Origin: Pseudobdellovibrio exovorus JSS
GTDB taxonomy: Bacteria; Bdellovibrionota; Bdellovibrionia; Bdellovibrionales; Bdellovibrionaceae
Direction: 5' to 3'
Assembly (NCBI RefSeq): GCF_000348725.1
Contig: NC_020813.1
Span: forward strand, 1,526,248 to 1,590,247
Length of the DNA stretch: 64,000 nucleotides
The translations under genes and the position numbers were made by a program. A model generated the notes under the pieces. That model searched no databases and was not told the origin of the DNA. It was given only the letters and a program-made list of their open reading frames with translations. Each line of letters starts with the position of its first letter. Within the stretch, counting starts at the first letter, position 1. This document shows positions 10,750-19,636 of this stretch, piece after piece.

Positions 10750-12137
10750 GCTGCTGTCGCCTTTTTACGTCGTTGATAAAATAACCAAACAGTCCCAAGT
10801 GAGAAAACTAAAGAGCCTAAATACTTGAGCCAACGGCCTGGATCACGATTGATCGAAAAAACCGAAGAAATCGGCTCACCCGTCACTTCATCCTCTTGGT
10901 AGCTGGCCTGATAGATCGTATAGCCCATGAATTTCAGCGGCTCATTCATTGAGATCGTAACCTCTGCGCTTAAGCCATCCGAGTTCAACGCTTCGACATG
11001 ACTTGCGTACTCCATGGCACGCATCGTGCCTTGGTATCTTTGGATTTCAAAGTTTTTTAAATGCAAATCAAAACCCAATGGCAATCGACGATTCTGGTAA
11101 CTGAGTAAGTAAGCACTGTTTTCACCAAATAGCTTTACGATATCATTCAAAGCCAGCCATTTTTCGATATCTTTATGTATGATTTTAACAGCCGCAGTAG
11201 TCAGCGGAGATGGTCTTTCGCTTCGAATCACCTCGTAGTCCTCAATCGCACGAGGCAAGTAATCCAAAAGACGTAATTCCAACCCCATCCAACCTGTCTC
11301 GACCACATCACCAATTTTCATCTGTCCCGTTTTATACGGTTTCGCTAAATCTTTATGAAAAACGGTGTATTGCACTTTTTCATCATTAACTGGAGTTAGA
11401 TAAGCTTCATTCTGAGGTTCTCTTTTTTCAGGAACACTGCCCAAGTGAATTTTTGCAGGCCCTAGATTGTAACTCGCCAAACGATCTTTCTTCGCCTGCG
11501 TGATCTGCTCTACTTGTTTAACAACTGCATTCATCAATTGAAAGCGGATAGATGAGCCTGCCCCATTATCCTGCGTAGCTTTTACTTTATTTTGTAACCG
11601 AGCATACTTAGCATAATCTGCAATAACGATACGATCTTCACCTAAATCTAAGATGTAAGGTTTGTCTTCGGTGGGTGGATGTAAAAAGAAATCCACTTCT
11701 CTGTCGATGATTTTAGAATAGCGATCACCATCAAAGGTGGCGTAAAGAACAAGGTCTGTCTGAGGCACAGAGACCATATTGTTCTTAGAATTGATGTTCA
11801 CGACCATCTGCCCATCGAGCCCATACTTGTACGTCACATAGCCACCCATAATTAAAATAATGAGTCCTGCATGCACAGTAATAAAAGGATAGTGGCGTAA
11901 CTTCCAAGGCCAACGATCGATGACAACAATCGTAAGATTGTAGACAAGTAATGCCATCACCGTCCACATTACCCAGCCATCATAAACTAATTTTTTAGCT
12001 GCATAGGCATCATATTGCGCTTCTACGATGGTTCCCCACGCAATCAAGCCGGCAATGACTGCCATAATCGGAATTCCTAACTGGAACGAGCTAGAAAATC
12101 TCCAGAATCTGTTAACGATCTTATTTTTAAAAACCAT
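10746..12137 (-). CDS. resB: Cytochrome c biogenesis protein ResB
   Basis: A 463-residue protein with three N-terminal membrane helices (about 20-42, 55-75 and 85-105), a large periplasmic domain and one C-terminal helix near 435-455. This is the ResB/Ccs1 architecture. ResB holds the apocytochrome for heme ligation by CcsA. The short-spaced pair resB-ccsA in front of the act operon suggests co-transcription, so the cell makes maturation factor and cytochromes together. In some lineages the two genes are fused; here they are separate, overlapping by four bases. No strong Shine-Dalgarno sequence is visible, but the start fits the first helix. Confidence 0.92.
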   Translation of the reverse strand: MVFKNKIVNRFWRFSSSFQLGIPIMAVIAGLIAWGTIVEAQYDAYAAKKLVYDGWVMWTVMALLVYNLTIVVIDRWPWKLRHYPFITVHAGLIILIMGGYVTYKYGLDGQMVVNINSKNNMVSVPQTDLVLYATFDGDRYSKIIDREVDFFLHPPTEDKPYILDLGEDRIVIADYAKYARLQNKVKATQDNGAGSSIRFQLMNAVVKQVEQITQAKKDRLASYNLGPAKIHLGSVPEKREPQNEAYLTPVNDEKVQYTVFHKDLAKPYKTGQMKIGDVVETGWMGLELRLLDYLPRAIEDYEVIRSERPSPLTTAAVKIIHKDIEKWLALNDIVKLFGENSAYLLSYQNRRLPLGFDLHLKNFEIQRYQGTMRAMEYASHVEALNSDGLSAEVTISMNEPLKFMGYTIYQASYQEDEVTGEPISSVFSINRDPGRWLKYLGSLVFSLGTVWLFYQRRKKATAA

Positions 12138-12149
12138 TTAAAGGGCAAG

Positions 12150-12965
12150 CTACTCTGTTAAATTAATTTTGTGAAGCTCTGACTTCACATAAGCAATTGC
12201 CTGCAACAATTTGTTACGCACTTCCTGATGTTGAGGCAACAACTGCTTAGTACGCTCGTCCATGTAGAGTGCCCGATTTAGCTCGACCTGAATTGCATGT
12301 TGACCAACTTGAGGGTGCCCGTACTGCTCAGTAACGCGGCCTCCCATATACGGCCAGTTATAGCCTACTTTGAAGCCAGCAGTTGCATAAGCTGCAATCA
12401 CCAAATCACGAAACTTAGGATGGCAACTTTTCCCCAAGCAATCACTGATCACAATATCAGCACGCGTTTCACCTGGATCTCGATGCATTCTTGTTCCCAA
12501 CGAAGGCATCGAATGAGCGTCGATATGGAACACATTAGGGTGTCCATTTTTTTTAAAGAAATCGTAGTGATTTCGTACTCCTGCATGAAAAGGTTCATAA
12601 ATAAGTTCAGTTAACTCTTCATGTATTTTTTCACTCATCGGAGCCGGCATCAATTGCACTTCATTTTTCGTCATCACCCAGTGATAACCATCCGCGTGTG
12701 TGCCAGCCGGCTTCGGAGCCCCCACAACAGAAGAGGCATCCACATCTGTAGGAATACGATTAAGATCAACGGCATAGCGATGCCAATCCGTCATCTGCGA
12801 AGGAATTTGCAAAGACTCTAAAGTCGGCTTGTAAAGTAAATCCACATAGCGATCTACATCGGCCATCAGAATCTCTTCAGGCAGAGTTTTCAACCATGGA
12901 GTCTGCTCAGGAACGCGCTCACCTGAATGCGGAATCGAGATAAAAAACGGAATAGTTTGACTCAT
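12150..12965 (-). CDS. N-formylglutamate amidohydrolase family protein
   Basis: A 271-residue cytoplasmic protein. The N-terminal 'FFISIPHSGERVP', the internal HIDAHSMPS motif and 'VELNRALYMDE' near the C-terminus are typical of the N-formylglutamate amidohydrolase (HutG-like) family. Members hydrolyse N-formylglutamate or related N-acyl amino acids using a bound zinc. No other histidine-degradation genes are nearby, so the exact substrate is open. I placed the start at the ATG encoding MSQTIPFF because AGAGG sits seven bases upstream; a longer frame would run into the divergent adenosyltransferase gene. It may be the first gene of the transcript that continues into resB, 12 bases downstream. 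Confidence 0.85.
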   Translation of the reverse strand: MSQTIPFFISIPHSGERVPEQTPWLKTLPEEILMADVDRYVDLLYKPTLESLQIPSQMTDWHRYAVDLNRIPTDVDASSVVGAPKPAGTHADGYHWVMTKNEVQLMPAPMSEKIHEELTELIYEPFHAGVRNHYDFFKKNGHPNVFHIDAHSMPSLGTRMHRDPGETRADIVISDCLGKSCHPKFRDLVIAAYATAGFKVGYNWPYMGGRVTEQYGHPQVGQHAIQVELNRALYMDERTKQLLPQHQEVRNKLLQAIAYVKSELHKINLTE

Positions 12966-12991
12966 CTTTAAACCTCTATTGGAATATCTAT

Positions 12992-13558
12992 ATGAAAATC
13001 TACACAAAAACAGGAGATAAAGGAACGACAAAACTAGTCGATGGCTCGTGCGTTGAAAAATTCAATCCGCGCGTAGAGGCCTATGGATGTGTAGATGAAC
13101 TCAACTCTGCTTTAGGTGTCACAAAGAACTACCTTCTAAACGAAGACTCATCTGTACATGAAATTGCTGAACATATTGAAGTCATTCAAAGCCAACTGTT
13201 TTCTGTTGGCTCTTTATTGGCGACAGCTAGCGCCGATGTATTCGCAAAACTTCCGCAAATCACCGACACTCACATCACTCAGTTAGAAAAATGGGTAGAT
13301 CATTACACCGAACCACTTCCTGCTTTAAAGAATTTTATTCTTCCCGGCGGAAGTCAAAGCGCAGCCTTTTTGCATATCTGTAGAACCTCTTGCCGAAGAG
13401 CCGAAAGACGCAGCAGTGAAATCCTGCTAGCAGAACAACACTATGAAAAAGTTTTGATTTATCTGAATCGCCTAAGTGACCTGCTTTTCACATGGTCCCG
13501 ATGGGTCAATTTCAAACACGGACAAACCGAAATCATCTGGAAAAAAGAAAATGTCTAA
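12992..13558 (+). CDS. Cob(I)alamin adenosyltransferase, PduO/MmaB type
   Basis: A 188-residue enzyme that transfers the adenosyl group of ATP to cob(I)alamin to make coenzyme B12. The N-terminal ATP-binding motif KIYTKTGDKGTTKLVDG, the YGCVDELNSALG segment and the C-terminal RTSCRRAERR stretch are diagnostic of the PduO-type family. Length matches the family. Only 26 bases separate it from the divergent amidohydrolase gene, so each promoter must lie at least partly inside the other's coding region. It overlaps the following GNAT-like gene by eight bases. Confidence 0.94.
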   Translation: MKIYTKTGDKGTTKLVDGSCVEKFNPRVEAYGCVDELNSALGVTKNYLLNEDSSVHEIAEHIEVIQSQLFSVGSLLATASADVFAKLPQITDTHITQLEKWVDHYTEPLPALKNFILPGGSQSAAFLHICRTSCRRAERRSSEILLAEQHYEKVLIYLNRLSDLLFTWSRWVNFKHGQTEIIWKKENV

Positions 13559-14690
13559 AGCAGGTTTAGTTCTTAAAGAGGCCACACGCGAAGATTCCCA
13601 AAAGCTCGGAGAGTTTTTCACTTCTATTCCTATTCTGGGCGAAATCGCCATCAAGATACAACGTGAACAGCATTTTTTTTCGTTTTATCAGCGACTAGGA
13701 CTCCCCTACAAATCTTATATTATTAAAGATGGTGATGAAGTTGTGGGTACAGCCAGCTTCGTCTTTAGACATTTAAATTTTCAAACACGGACTTTAAAAC
13801 TCGCACAAGCCTGCGATCTTAGAATCTCATCTAATCGAAAAGTGATTATGTCATGGCTGAAATTCTTCCATCCTATATTAGAGCAATTACGCGAAACCGA
13901 GCACTGCGATGGGTTTATAACCTCTATCAATCAGACCGAAACCCAAGCAATGAATGCCTTCATTCGTCCAAAGCTTAAGCGCGCTCATCAGCCGCAGTAC
14001 TCGCTATCACGCTCCTACAACCTCGCTTCGATTCATGGTTTCTATCCGCTTCTGAATCCTCCCAATAAAAACATCCTAGTTCGCGCTTACCAAACTTCTG
14101 ACAAAAAGAAACTTATTGAATACATTCAAGCGAATTGCAAACGCACCGATTTCGCACCTAAAGAGCTGATTGAAGATGTAGCGAAATATATCGACACCTC
14201 ATTAATATACTCTTGGAATCAATTCCTGATTGCTTTCGATTCCAACAATAATATCGTAGGTTGCGCGCACCCCATCAGCTCTAGTCTTTTACAGGACTAC
14301 TTGCCTCAGGATTACAGCCCACAGTCGCACAATTTAAGACAATTTTTAAAAGTCGCACAATTTCTAGGTTTCGGACGACGCCTAACCCGCCCCTTCTCGC
14401 GCAGTCAAAAACAAGAGGCCTTAAGCTTTAGACTTCTTCATTTTTTACTGTCCTCGCACCCAGAAGTTTTTAATGCGCTTATTCATATGTGTTACAAAAC
14501 ATCATCGCAGAATGAATTTTTAATGTACGCCTACGAAACAACAGACTATAAAAGACGCCCACCCAAAGGCAGCATCTACTCTGAAATTCCCTATGGTCTT
14601 TATTCCATCGAGACCCATGATCGCGAATTTTTGCCGGAGTTGAGTTTGCTGAATACGACGCCAGCATGGCTCGACTTCATTTGGTTCTAA
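13551..14690 (+). CDS. GNAT-like acyltransferase family protein (hypothetical)
   Basis: A 379-residue soluble protein. The N-terminal 60-80 residues (LKEATREDSQKLGEFF... then a strand-like DEVVGTASFVFR) resemble the first half of a GNAT acetyltransferase fold. A second GNAT-like half may lie around residues 190-260 (ILVRAYQTSDKKKLIEYI ... NNNIVGCAHPI). I cannot see a clean acetyl-CoA loop, so the function is unproven. The start ATG sits in the last codons of the adenosyltransferase gene with GGAAAAAAG upstream, suggesting coupling. Its TAA stop lies inside the left terminal repeat of the adjacent insertion sequence, so the original 3' end may have been altered. Confidence 0.6.
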   Translation: MSKAGLVLKEATREDSQKLGEFFTSIPILGEIAIKIQREQHFFSFYQRLGLPYKSYIIKDGDEVVGTASFVFRHLNFQTRTLKLAQACDLRISSNRKVIMSWLKFFHPILEQLRETEHCDGFITSINQTETQAMNAFIRPKLKRAHQPQYSLSRSYNLASIHGFYPLLNPPNKNILVRAYQTSDKKKLIEYIQANCKRTDFAPKELIEDVAKYIDTSLIYSWNQFLIAFDSNNNIVGCAHPISSSLLQDYLPQDYSPQSHNLRQFLKVAQFLGFGRRLTRPFSRSQKQEALSFRLLHFLLSSHPEVFNALIHMCYKTSSQNEFLMYAYETTDYKRRPPKGSIYSEIPYGLYSIETHDREFLPELSLLNTTPAWLDFIWF

Positions 14691-14710
14691 ATTGACCCCT
14701 TAGCCTGTTG
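14687..14710 (+). repeat. Left terminal inverted repeat of the insertion sequence
   Basis: Starts CTAAATTGACCCC and ends CCTGTTG. It matches the reverse complement of the repeat at 15658-15681 at 20 of 24 positions. The TAA at its outer end is the stop codon of the GNAT-like gene. Confidence 0.75.
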
Positions 14711-14728
14711 AAAACCCCAAGAAAAGGC

Positions 14729-15610
14729 TCAGCACTTCAAACTTAAATTATGATGCAGAACCATTAAGGCAAGATGAGAATCAAGCCTCTGCATCTTCTT
14801 AGTCGTATTCCACGTTTTTCGGATTAATCTACTTACTCGATATCTAATCATCGCAAATGTATGATTTAAACTAAAAAGCGGATCAAATCCTCCCACTTTG
14901 AGCTCGCCTTGACCAATCTCTCGCCCCAGTCTTCCTTTATAGCGTAAATGAACGCTTTCAGGAAAAAACTTACTTACATCAGCAATATAATGTGGATTCA
15001 TATCTGATTTAATCAGAGCGCCTTTGGCTATATTTTTATGAATACGTGCAAATAACTTCTTCCTTGCAAAAGCTCTCTTATCTTCACGTGGCCCGTACTT
15101 TCTAAGTGAAATCTGCGATAAAAGCCCTTTTGCAGGCATCTGAGATATTTCATAGCCCACAATCCATCTTGAATGATTCTCGACAGCTATAGTGACTGAA
15201 AGAGGTTTACACTTTGTGTGTTCAAAGGTTTCAAGGTCATCGAATTGTAAATCCGTTATTAATGATTTTTGTCTATTCAAAACCTCTAGTTTGATTTTAG
15301 CCCTGTCCGCCATAAAAAGAAATTTTCGAACGACAGTCTTTCGATTAATTTTCATAAGCCGCGCACATTCTCTTAAAGACGTTCCAGAAACTAACTGTCT
15401 TACGACTTTATGATTAATATGACGTTTCTTTTGGCGATAGCTGTGCGACAAGGTGGCAACAGAAAAGTGCAACTTACAAAGCTTGCAATAGAAGCGCTGC
15501 ACTTTCTTACGATCGGATATCCTATAGAAAGATCCGAATTTTCGGATGGATTTAGATAGTTGGTTCGCATTACGGATAGAGTCTTTACATTTTGGGCATT
15601 TGATTGTCAT
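14729..15610 (-). CDS. IS1/IS1595-like transposase
   Basis: A 293-residue protein. It has an N-terminal zinc-ribbon-like pair of CxxC motifs (CPKC near residue 5, CKLC near 43) and a helix-turn-helix region around 70-95 (SLRECARLMKINRKTVVRKF). A DDE-type catalytic domain follows, with D in 'FDDLETFEHTKCKPLS' (about 125), D in 'IKSDMNPHY' (about 202) and a conserved 'LNHTFAMIRYRVSRLIRKTW' C-terminal block. Proteins of this pattern are annotated as IS1- or IS1595-like transposases. The frame is intact and lies wholly inside the terminal repeats, so the element may still be active. The family assignment is from memory of the motif pattern. Confidence 0.8.
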   Translation of the reverse strand: MTIKCPKCKDSIRNANQLSKSIRKFGSFYRISDRKKVQRFYCKLCKLHFSVATLSHSYRQKKRHINHKVVRQLVSGTSLRECARLMKINRKTVVRKFLFMADRAKIKLEVLNRQKSLITDLQFDDLETFEHTKCKPLSVTIAVENHSRWIVGYEISQMPAKGLLSQISLRKYGPREDKRAFARKKLFARIHKNIAKGALIKSDMNPHYIADVSKFFPESVHLRYKGRLGREIGQGELKVGGFDPLFSLNHTFAMIRYRVSRLIRKTWNTTKKMQRLDSHLALMVLHHNLSLKC

Positions 15611-15657
15611 AAAGACAAGATAATGCAGGAAGTGGACGCAATTTGGTCTTAGTAGAG

Positions 15658-15681
15658 CAACGGGATAAGGGGGCAGTTTAG
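15658..15681 (-). repeat. Right terminal inverted repeat of the insertion sequence
   Basis: Reverse complement starts CTAAACTGCCCCC and ends CCCGTTG, matching the left repeat with four mismatches. The TAA at its outer end is the stop codon of the unknown gene to the right. Confidence 0.75.
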
Positions 15682-16184
15682 CTGTGAAGTTGAATGCTGC
15701 TTTTCACATCTTCCCAGAACCAACCCAATTTAGGGTCCTGAGAAATCATATCAGACAATGGATTAGATTCTAATTTCATCATGCGCAGATAAGCTTCTAA
15801 CTCATCAAAGCCCGGCCCGATGGTGACCACTTTTAAATTATCCAATGTCGCTAAACGCGAAAACATCTCTTTTAACTGAGAGAAATCCGCATAGTCTTTA
15901 CGACGAACAATCAAGTCAGGCTCTATCCCCTGTTTCAACCAACGTTCATATAAAGAATTTTGCAGTAACTGTTTTAAACGTGCTTTTTGATGATAATTCA
16001 ATTGATTAAAAACTCTTTGATCCATCATTGCGATGTACAAATCACTATTCAAAAACTCTGACTGATTTTCACGAAGACACTGAAGGACTTCAGGAATACG
16101 TAATAACGATTTGCGTATTTGCAAATCTTCTATGAGTGCTCCATCCGTGAAGTATATGACCGTCATGGCCAACTTATTACTCAT
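15678..16184 (-). CDS. Hypothetical protein
   Basis: A 168-residue soluble protein without signal peptide, membrane helix or cysteine. I do not recognise a family. The sequence alternates predicted strands (TVIYFTDGALI, DLYIAMMD, LKVVTIGPG) with helices rich in Leu, Arg and Gln, suggesting an alpha/beta fold. The start ATG has AAGGG a few bases upstream; a second ATG six codons downstream is possible. Its stop codon lies in the right repeat of the insertion sequence, so the natural C-terminus may have been replaced. It is divergent from the type II secretion operon. Confidence 0.65.
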   Translation of the reverse strand: MSNKLAMTVIYFTDGALIEDLQIRKSLLRIPEVLQCLRENQSEFLNSDLYIAMMDQRVFNQLNYHQKARLKQLLQNSLYERWLKQGIEPDLIVRRKDYADFSQLKEMFSRLATLDNLKVVTIGPGFDELEAYLRMMKLESNPLSDMISQDPKLGWFWEDVKSSIQLHS

Positions 16185-16351
16185 CTACCCTTAAGACTAG
16201 CAGACTTTTATCCCGTTTTTCTACCCTTTCAAATAAGAAAATTAAGAAATAGTCCTTGGTCTAGATTCGACTTAGAAGCGGTCCAGATTTTAGCCCAATA
16301 TACATTGTTACTACACTTGACCTAAGACTGTTTGATAACCTTTAAAAGAAG

Positions 16352-17269
16352 ATGAAACTAGGAAAATCAGCTAAGACCGACAACTCAAAGGTTTCTAAAG
16401 TAGCCATTTTTGCCCTACTTGTTTTTGTAGCGTTCGCTATCGCTGACCTTACTATTATCTATTTCCGCGATCGCATGATTCCCGATCAAGCTCCTCCTCA
16501 AAAAATTGCACCACTAAAACCGCCTGCTTTCGTAGATCGCAGTCAGTTCACAGTTATTCCAAATCGCAATCTTTTCTCTTCTAGCGGAGTTATGCCAGAC
16601 GCTATCACTTCCGCAAAAACTGAAACCCGCAAAGACAACGCGCCGGTTCCATCGCAATTACCTATTAATGTTATTGGAACTTTAGTGCATTCAGATCCAG
16701 CCCGATCTATTGCTGCTTTGGAAATAAAAAGTAAAAACACTTCTGGCTCGTATCCTGTGGGTTCTGATATTGAAGGCTTGGCTCGTCTAGAAAAAGTTGA
16801 ACGAAATATCATCTACATCCGTAACAGCAATAATGGTCTTTTGGAATATATCGAAATGAATAAGGGCGCTAATAAAGTTGCTTTCGATGCTTCAAAAGCT
16901 GAAGCTCCACGCTCTGGCAGCAAAGAAGTCGTCACTACCGGTGACAACAGCTTCTCGATCAGTCGCGCTAGTCTTTTAAAATATACGAATGATCTATCAA
17001 GTGTCTTAATGCAAGCTCGCGCCGTACCGAATCGCGACCCTAATACGGGCGAAATCAATGGCTTTAGACTACTTGATATGCAACCTGGAAGTATTTATGA
17101 GCAACTTGGTCTTCAGCGCATGGACGTCATTAAAGGAGTTAATGGCGAACCTGTGAACAGCGTACAAAAAGCGATGGAGCTTTACAATGCGCTAAAAAAT
17201 GGGAATCAAGTTAAATTACAAGTTGAGCGCGGCGGTAAATCAGACACGTTCACTTACGACATTAAATAA
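16352..17269 (+). CDS. gspC: Type II secretion system protein GspC
   Basis: A 305-residue inner-membrane protein that links the cytoplasmic-membrane platform to the outer-membrane secretin. It has a short cytoplasmic N-terminus, one transmembrane helix at about 17-40, a periplasmic homology region (about 60-160, including 'NVIGTLVHSDPARSIAALE') and a C-terminal PDZ domain (about 215-305, 'FRLLDMQPGSIYEQLGLQRMDVIKGVNGEPV'). This is the classic GspC architecture. It is the first gene of the operon and is followed by gspD after 24 bases. About 170 bases upstream separate it from the divergent unknown gene and should hold the operon promoter; I could not pick convincing -35/-10 boxes there. Confidence 0.93.
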   Translation: MKLGKSAKTDNSKVSKVAIFALLVFVAFAIADLTIIYFRDRMIPDQAPPQKIAPLKPPAFVDRSQFTVIPNRNLFSSSGVMPDAITSAKTETRKDNAPVPSQLPINVIGTLVHSDPARSIAALEIKSKNTSGSYPVGSDIEGLARLEKVERNIIYIRNSNNGLLEYIEMNKGANKVAFDASKAEAPRSGSKEVVTTGDNSFSISRASLLKYTNDLSSVLMQARAVPNRDPNTGEINGFRLLDMQPGSIYEQLGLQRMDVIKGVNGEPVNSVQKAMELYNALKNGNQVKLQVERGGKSDTFTYDIK

Positions 17270-17293
17270 TGTTTTAAGGAAAGAGGTTTAGGA

Positions 17294-19621
17294 ATGACCT
17301 TTCAAAAAAGAATTGTTTCAACTGTGATGGCGACTTCGCTACTATTCACTCTGAATACACATGCTCAGTTCGACGATCCTATGGTGTTAGATCAAGGCGG
17401 TGGCATTCCACCAGCAGATTCTTTCAGTCCCCCACCAGCATTCGGTGTGCCGACGTCTTCACCTACAAACGAAACTGTTATTAAATCCTCTAATAATAAA
17501 TCTGGTGTTTTAAACGATAACCAACGCAATAAATTTGCTCGCTCTAATCCAGAGGACATCACTTCTGAAAACTTCCCAGAGACAATCGAATCTTTCGACT
17601 TCCCTAACGTTGAGATTACCGACGTTATTAAAGCCATCAGTGAGTTAACAGGGAAAAACTTTATCATCGACTCGACTGTGCGTGGTAAAATTACCATTAT
17701 GGCTCCAAGTAAAATTACAGTAGCTGAAGCTTATAAAGCTTTCTTGTCGGCTTTAGCTATCAATGGTTTTACAGTGGTACCAAGCGGTGGATTTCTTAAA
17801 ATCCGTAATGCACGATCAGCACAGCGTGATAATATCGACACGTACTCTGGAACTTACTATCCAAACTCAGATCAAATGATCACAAAAATCGTGCACTTGA
17901 AACACATTTCAGCAGAGACAGTACAAAAAGATCTTCGCCTACTAGCTTCAAGTTATGGTGAGTTTGCAACATTTCCTCAAACGAATTCCCTTATCATTTC
18001 TGACTTCGGTGCCAACATTGATCGCGTGATGAAAATCATCAATCAGCTTGATGTTCCAGGCTTTGAAGATCAGTTAGAAGTTGTTGGGATTAAATACGCA
18101 AAAGCTAAAGACATTGCGGAACTTATTGATAAGGTTGTGAATAAGGGTCAGAATCGTCAATCCAGCGTTCCTGGCGGCGGATTTGCGGCTGGCGTTCCCC
18201 GCTTCGGCGTAGCTAATACAGCACAAGCAGCCACTAGCAGCAAACAAGGTGCAAACTACTTCATGGTTTTCCCAGAAGACAGAACGAACTCTCTTGTTGT
18301 AGTTGGAAATAAAGCAGGTATTGATCGCGTTAAACGCCTGATTGCTCAGTTAGATTTCAAAGTGAAGGCCGAAGATCAAGGTGGCGTGTATGTTTATTAC
18401 GTTAAACATGGCGAAGCCGAGAAAATTGCGGAAACACTTCAACAAGTTGCAAAAGACTCTGGTCCCCGTCAGCAGCAAGGCTCGGGTGCTACTCCTGGCT
18501 TAGGACTTGGATTAGCTCCTCAAGGACAGGCAGCAACTGTGGCTGGTATTTTTGGTGGAGACGTTTCTATTAAGGCCGATAAAAATACAAACTCTTTAGT
18601 TATTTCGGCAAGCAAGCCTGACTACGATCAGGTTCTTGGTATCTTGCAAAAACTAGATATCCCACGCGATCAAGTTTACGTACAAGCCATTATTATGGAG
18701 ATGAGCTTGTCTGATGGCTTCAAAGCAAGCGGTGGAGTTGTTAAGTTCAATGAATCTGGTGGTAAATCTGGATTCGTCGGTAGCGAAAGCGATCTTACCT
18801 CTATCTTGAATCCACTTGGCGGAGCCGGCAGTGCAGTTTTGGCTTTCTCTGAAGGTCCAATCACCGTGAGCAATCCCCTTGCTGGCTCTGGATCTGCTTC
18901 GACTTTGACTATTCCAAGTTTAGTGGCTTTCTTGAAATTCATTAAGAGTTTCGGAAAAACCAATATCCTTTCGACTCCACAAATCACAGCGATGGACTCT
19001 CAGCAAGCGGACATCGAAGTCGGTGATCGCGTTATCGTCGGGTCAAGAGTTGTTCCTGGAACAAATGGTTCTGCCTCTCTTGAGGAACCAACATTTGACG
19101 ATGCGACTATCAAGATGTCGATCAAACCTTTCATCAGCCCTAATTCTGATAGTATCCGTATGGAGTTTACTCAGAATGTGAAGCAGTTGATTCAAGGTAA
19201 AGTTCCGACTCAGTTCGTAGGGCGCGCACAATCTATGGCCACCCGTTCGATCAAAACAAACGTTAATGTGAACAATGGCGACACAGCTGTTATCGGTGGA
19301 TTGATCCGCGATGAGGAAACTGAAAGTACACTGAAAGTGCCTCTATTAGGTGACCTTCCAATCGTAGGCTGGTTATTTAAAGGTAAAGATATCCAACGCA
19401 GCAAAGTAAATATGGTTGTGTTCTTGACCCCTAAAATCATCCGTAGTGCGGCGGACCAACAAGCTCTTTTAAATTTTAAAGCTCAAGAAAGATTAAACTT
19501 CATTAAACAACAAGGCGGAGAAGATCCATATGGATCGACTATGGATCAAATCCTAAAACAAAACGCCCGTGGTAATAATGATGCTCCACCTCTTGAAGAC
19601 CTTGAAATGAATCTAGAATAG
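17294..19621 (+). CDS. gspD: Type II secretion system secretin GspD
   Basis: A 775-residue outer-membrane secretin. A signal peptide (residues 1-24, ending THA) is followed by a low-complexity linker. The N0 domain follows (about 95-165, 'FPNVEITDVIKAISELTGKN'), then N1-N3 KH-like domains (about 175-460) with a Gly/Gln-rich loop near 395-415. The secretin core runs from about 470 to 730, with the signature 'KVNMVVFLTPKIIR' near its end. Fifteen such subunits form the exit channel in known systems. The C-terminal tail after the secretin core lacks an obvious S-domain. Part of a continuous operon with gspC upstream and gspE 15 bases downstream. Confidence 0.97.
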   Translation: MTFQKRIVSTVMATSLLFTLNTHAQFDDPMVLDQGGGIPPADSFSPPPAFGVPTSSPTNETVIKSSNNKSGVLNDNQRNKFARSNPEDITSENFPETIESFDFPNVEITDVIKAISELTGKNFIIDSTVRGKITIMAPSKITVAEAYKAFLSALAINGFTVVPSGGFLKIRNARSAQRDNIDTYSGTYYPNSDQMITKIVHLKHISAETVQKDLRLLASSYGEFATFPQTNSLIISDFGANIDRVMKIINQLDVPGFEDQLEVVGIKYAKAKDIAELIDKVVNKGQNRQSSVPGGGFAAGVPRFGVANTAQAATSSKQGANYFMVFPEDRTNSLVVVGNKAGIDRVKRLIAQLDFKVKAEDQGGVYVYYVKHGEAEKIAETLQQVAKDSGPRQQQGSGATPGLGLGLAPQGQAATVAGIFGGDVSIKADKNTNSLVISASKPDYDQVLGILQKLDIPRDQVYVQAIIMEMSLSDGFKASGGVVKFNESGGKSGFVGSESDLTSILNPLGGAGSAVLAFSEGPITVSNPLAGSGSASTLTIPSLVAFLKFIKSFGKTNILSTPQITAMDSQQADIEVGDRVIVGSRVVPGTNGSASLEEPTFDDATIKMSIKPFISPNSDSIRMEFTQNVKQLIQGKVPTQFVGRAQSMATRSIKTNVNVNNGDTAVIGGLIRDEETESTLKVPLLGDLPIVGWLFKGKDIQRSKVNMVVFLTPKIIRSAADQQALLNFKAQERLNFIKQQGGEDPYGSTMDQILKQNARGNNDAPPLEDLEMNLE

Positions 19622-19636
19622 AGGATAATTAGATCC

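Larger units (their letters stand above)
14687..15681. mobile_element. Single-gene insertion sequence with 24-bp imperfect terminal repeats
   Basis: About 995 bases bounded by inverted repeats matching at 20 of 24 positions, with one transposase gene on the minus strand. The outermost bases (CTAAA) hold the stop codons of both flanking convergent genes. I see no target-site duplication next to the repeats. The exact ends are inferred from where the inverted similarity stops. Confidence 0.75.

Noticed and set aside
16185..16351. A TTGACC near 16317 as the -35 box of the gsp operon
   Set aside because: No acceptable -10 box lies 16-18 bases downstream; the start codon is too near.
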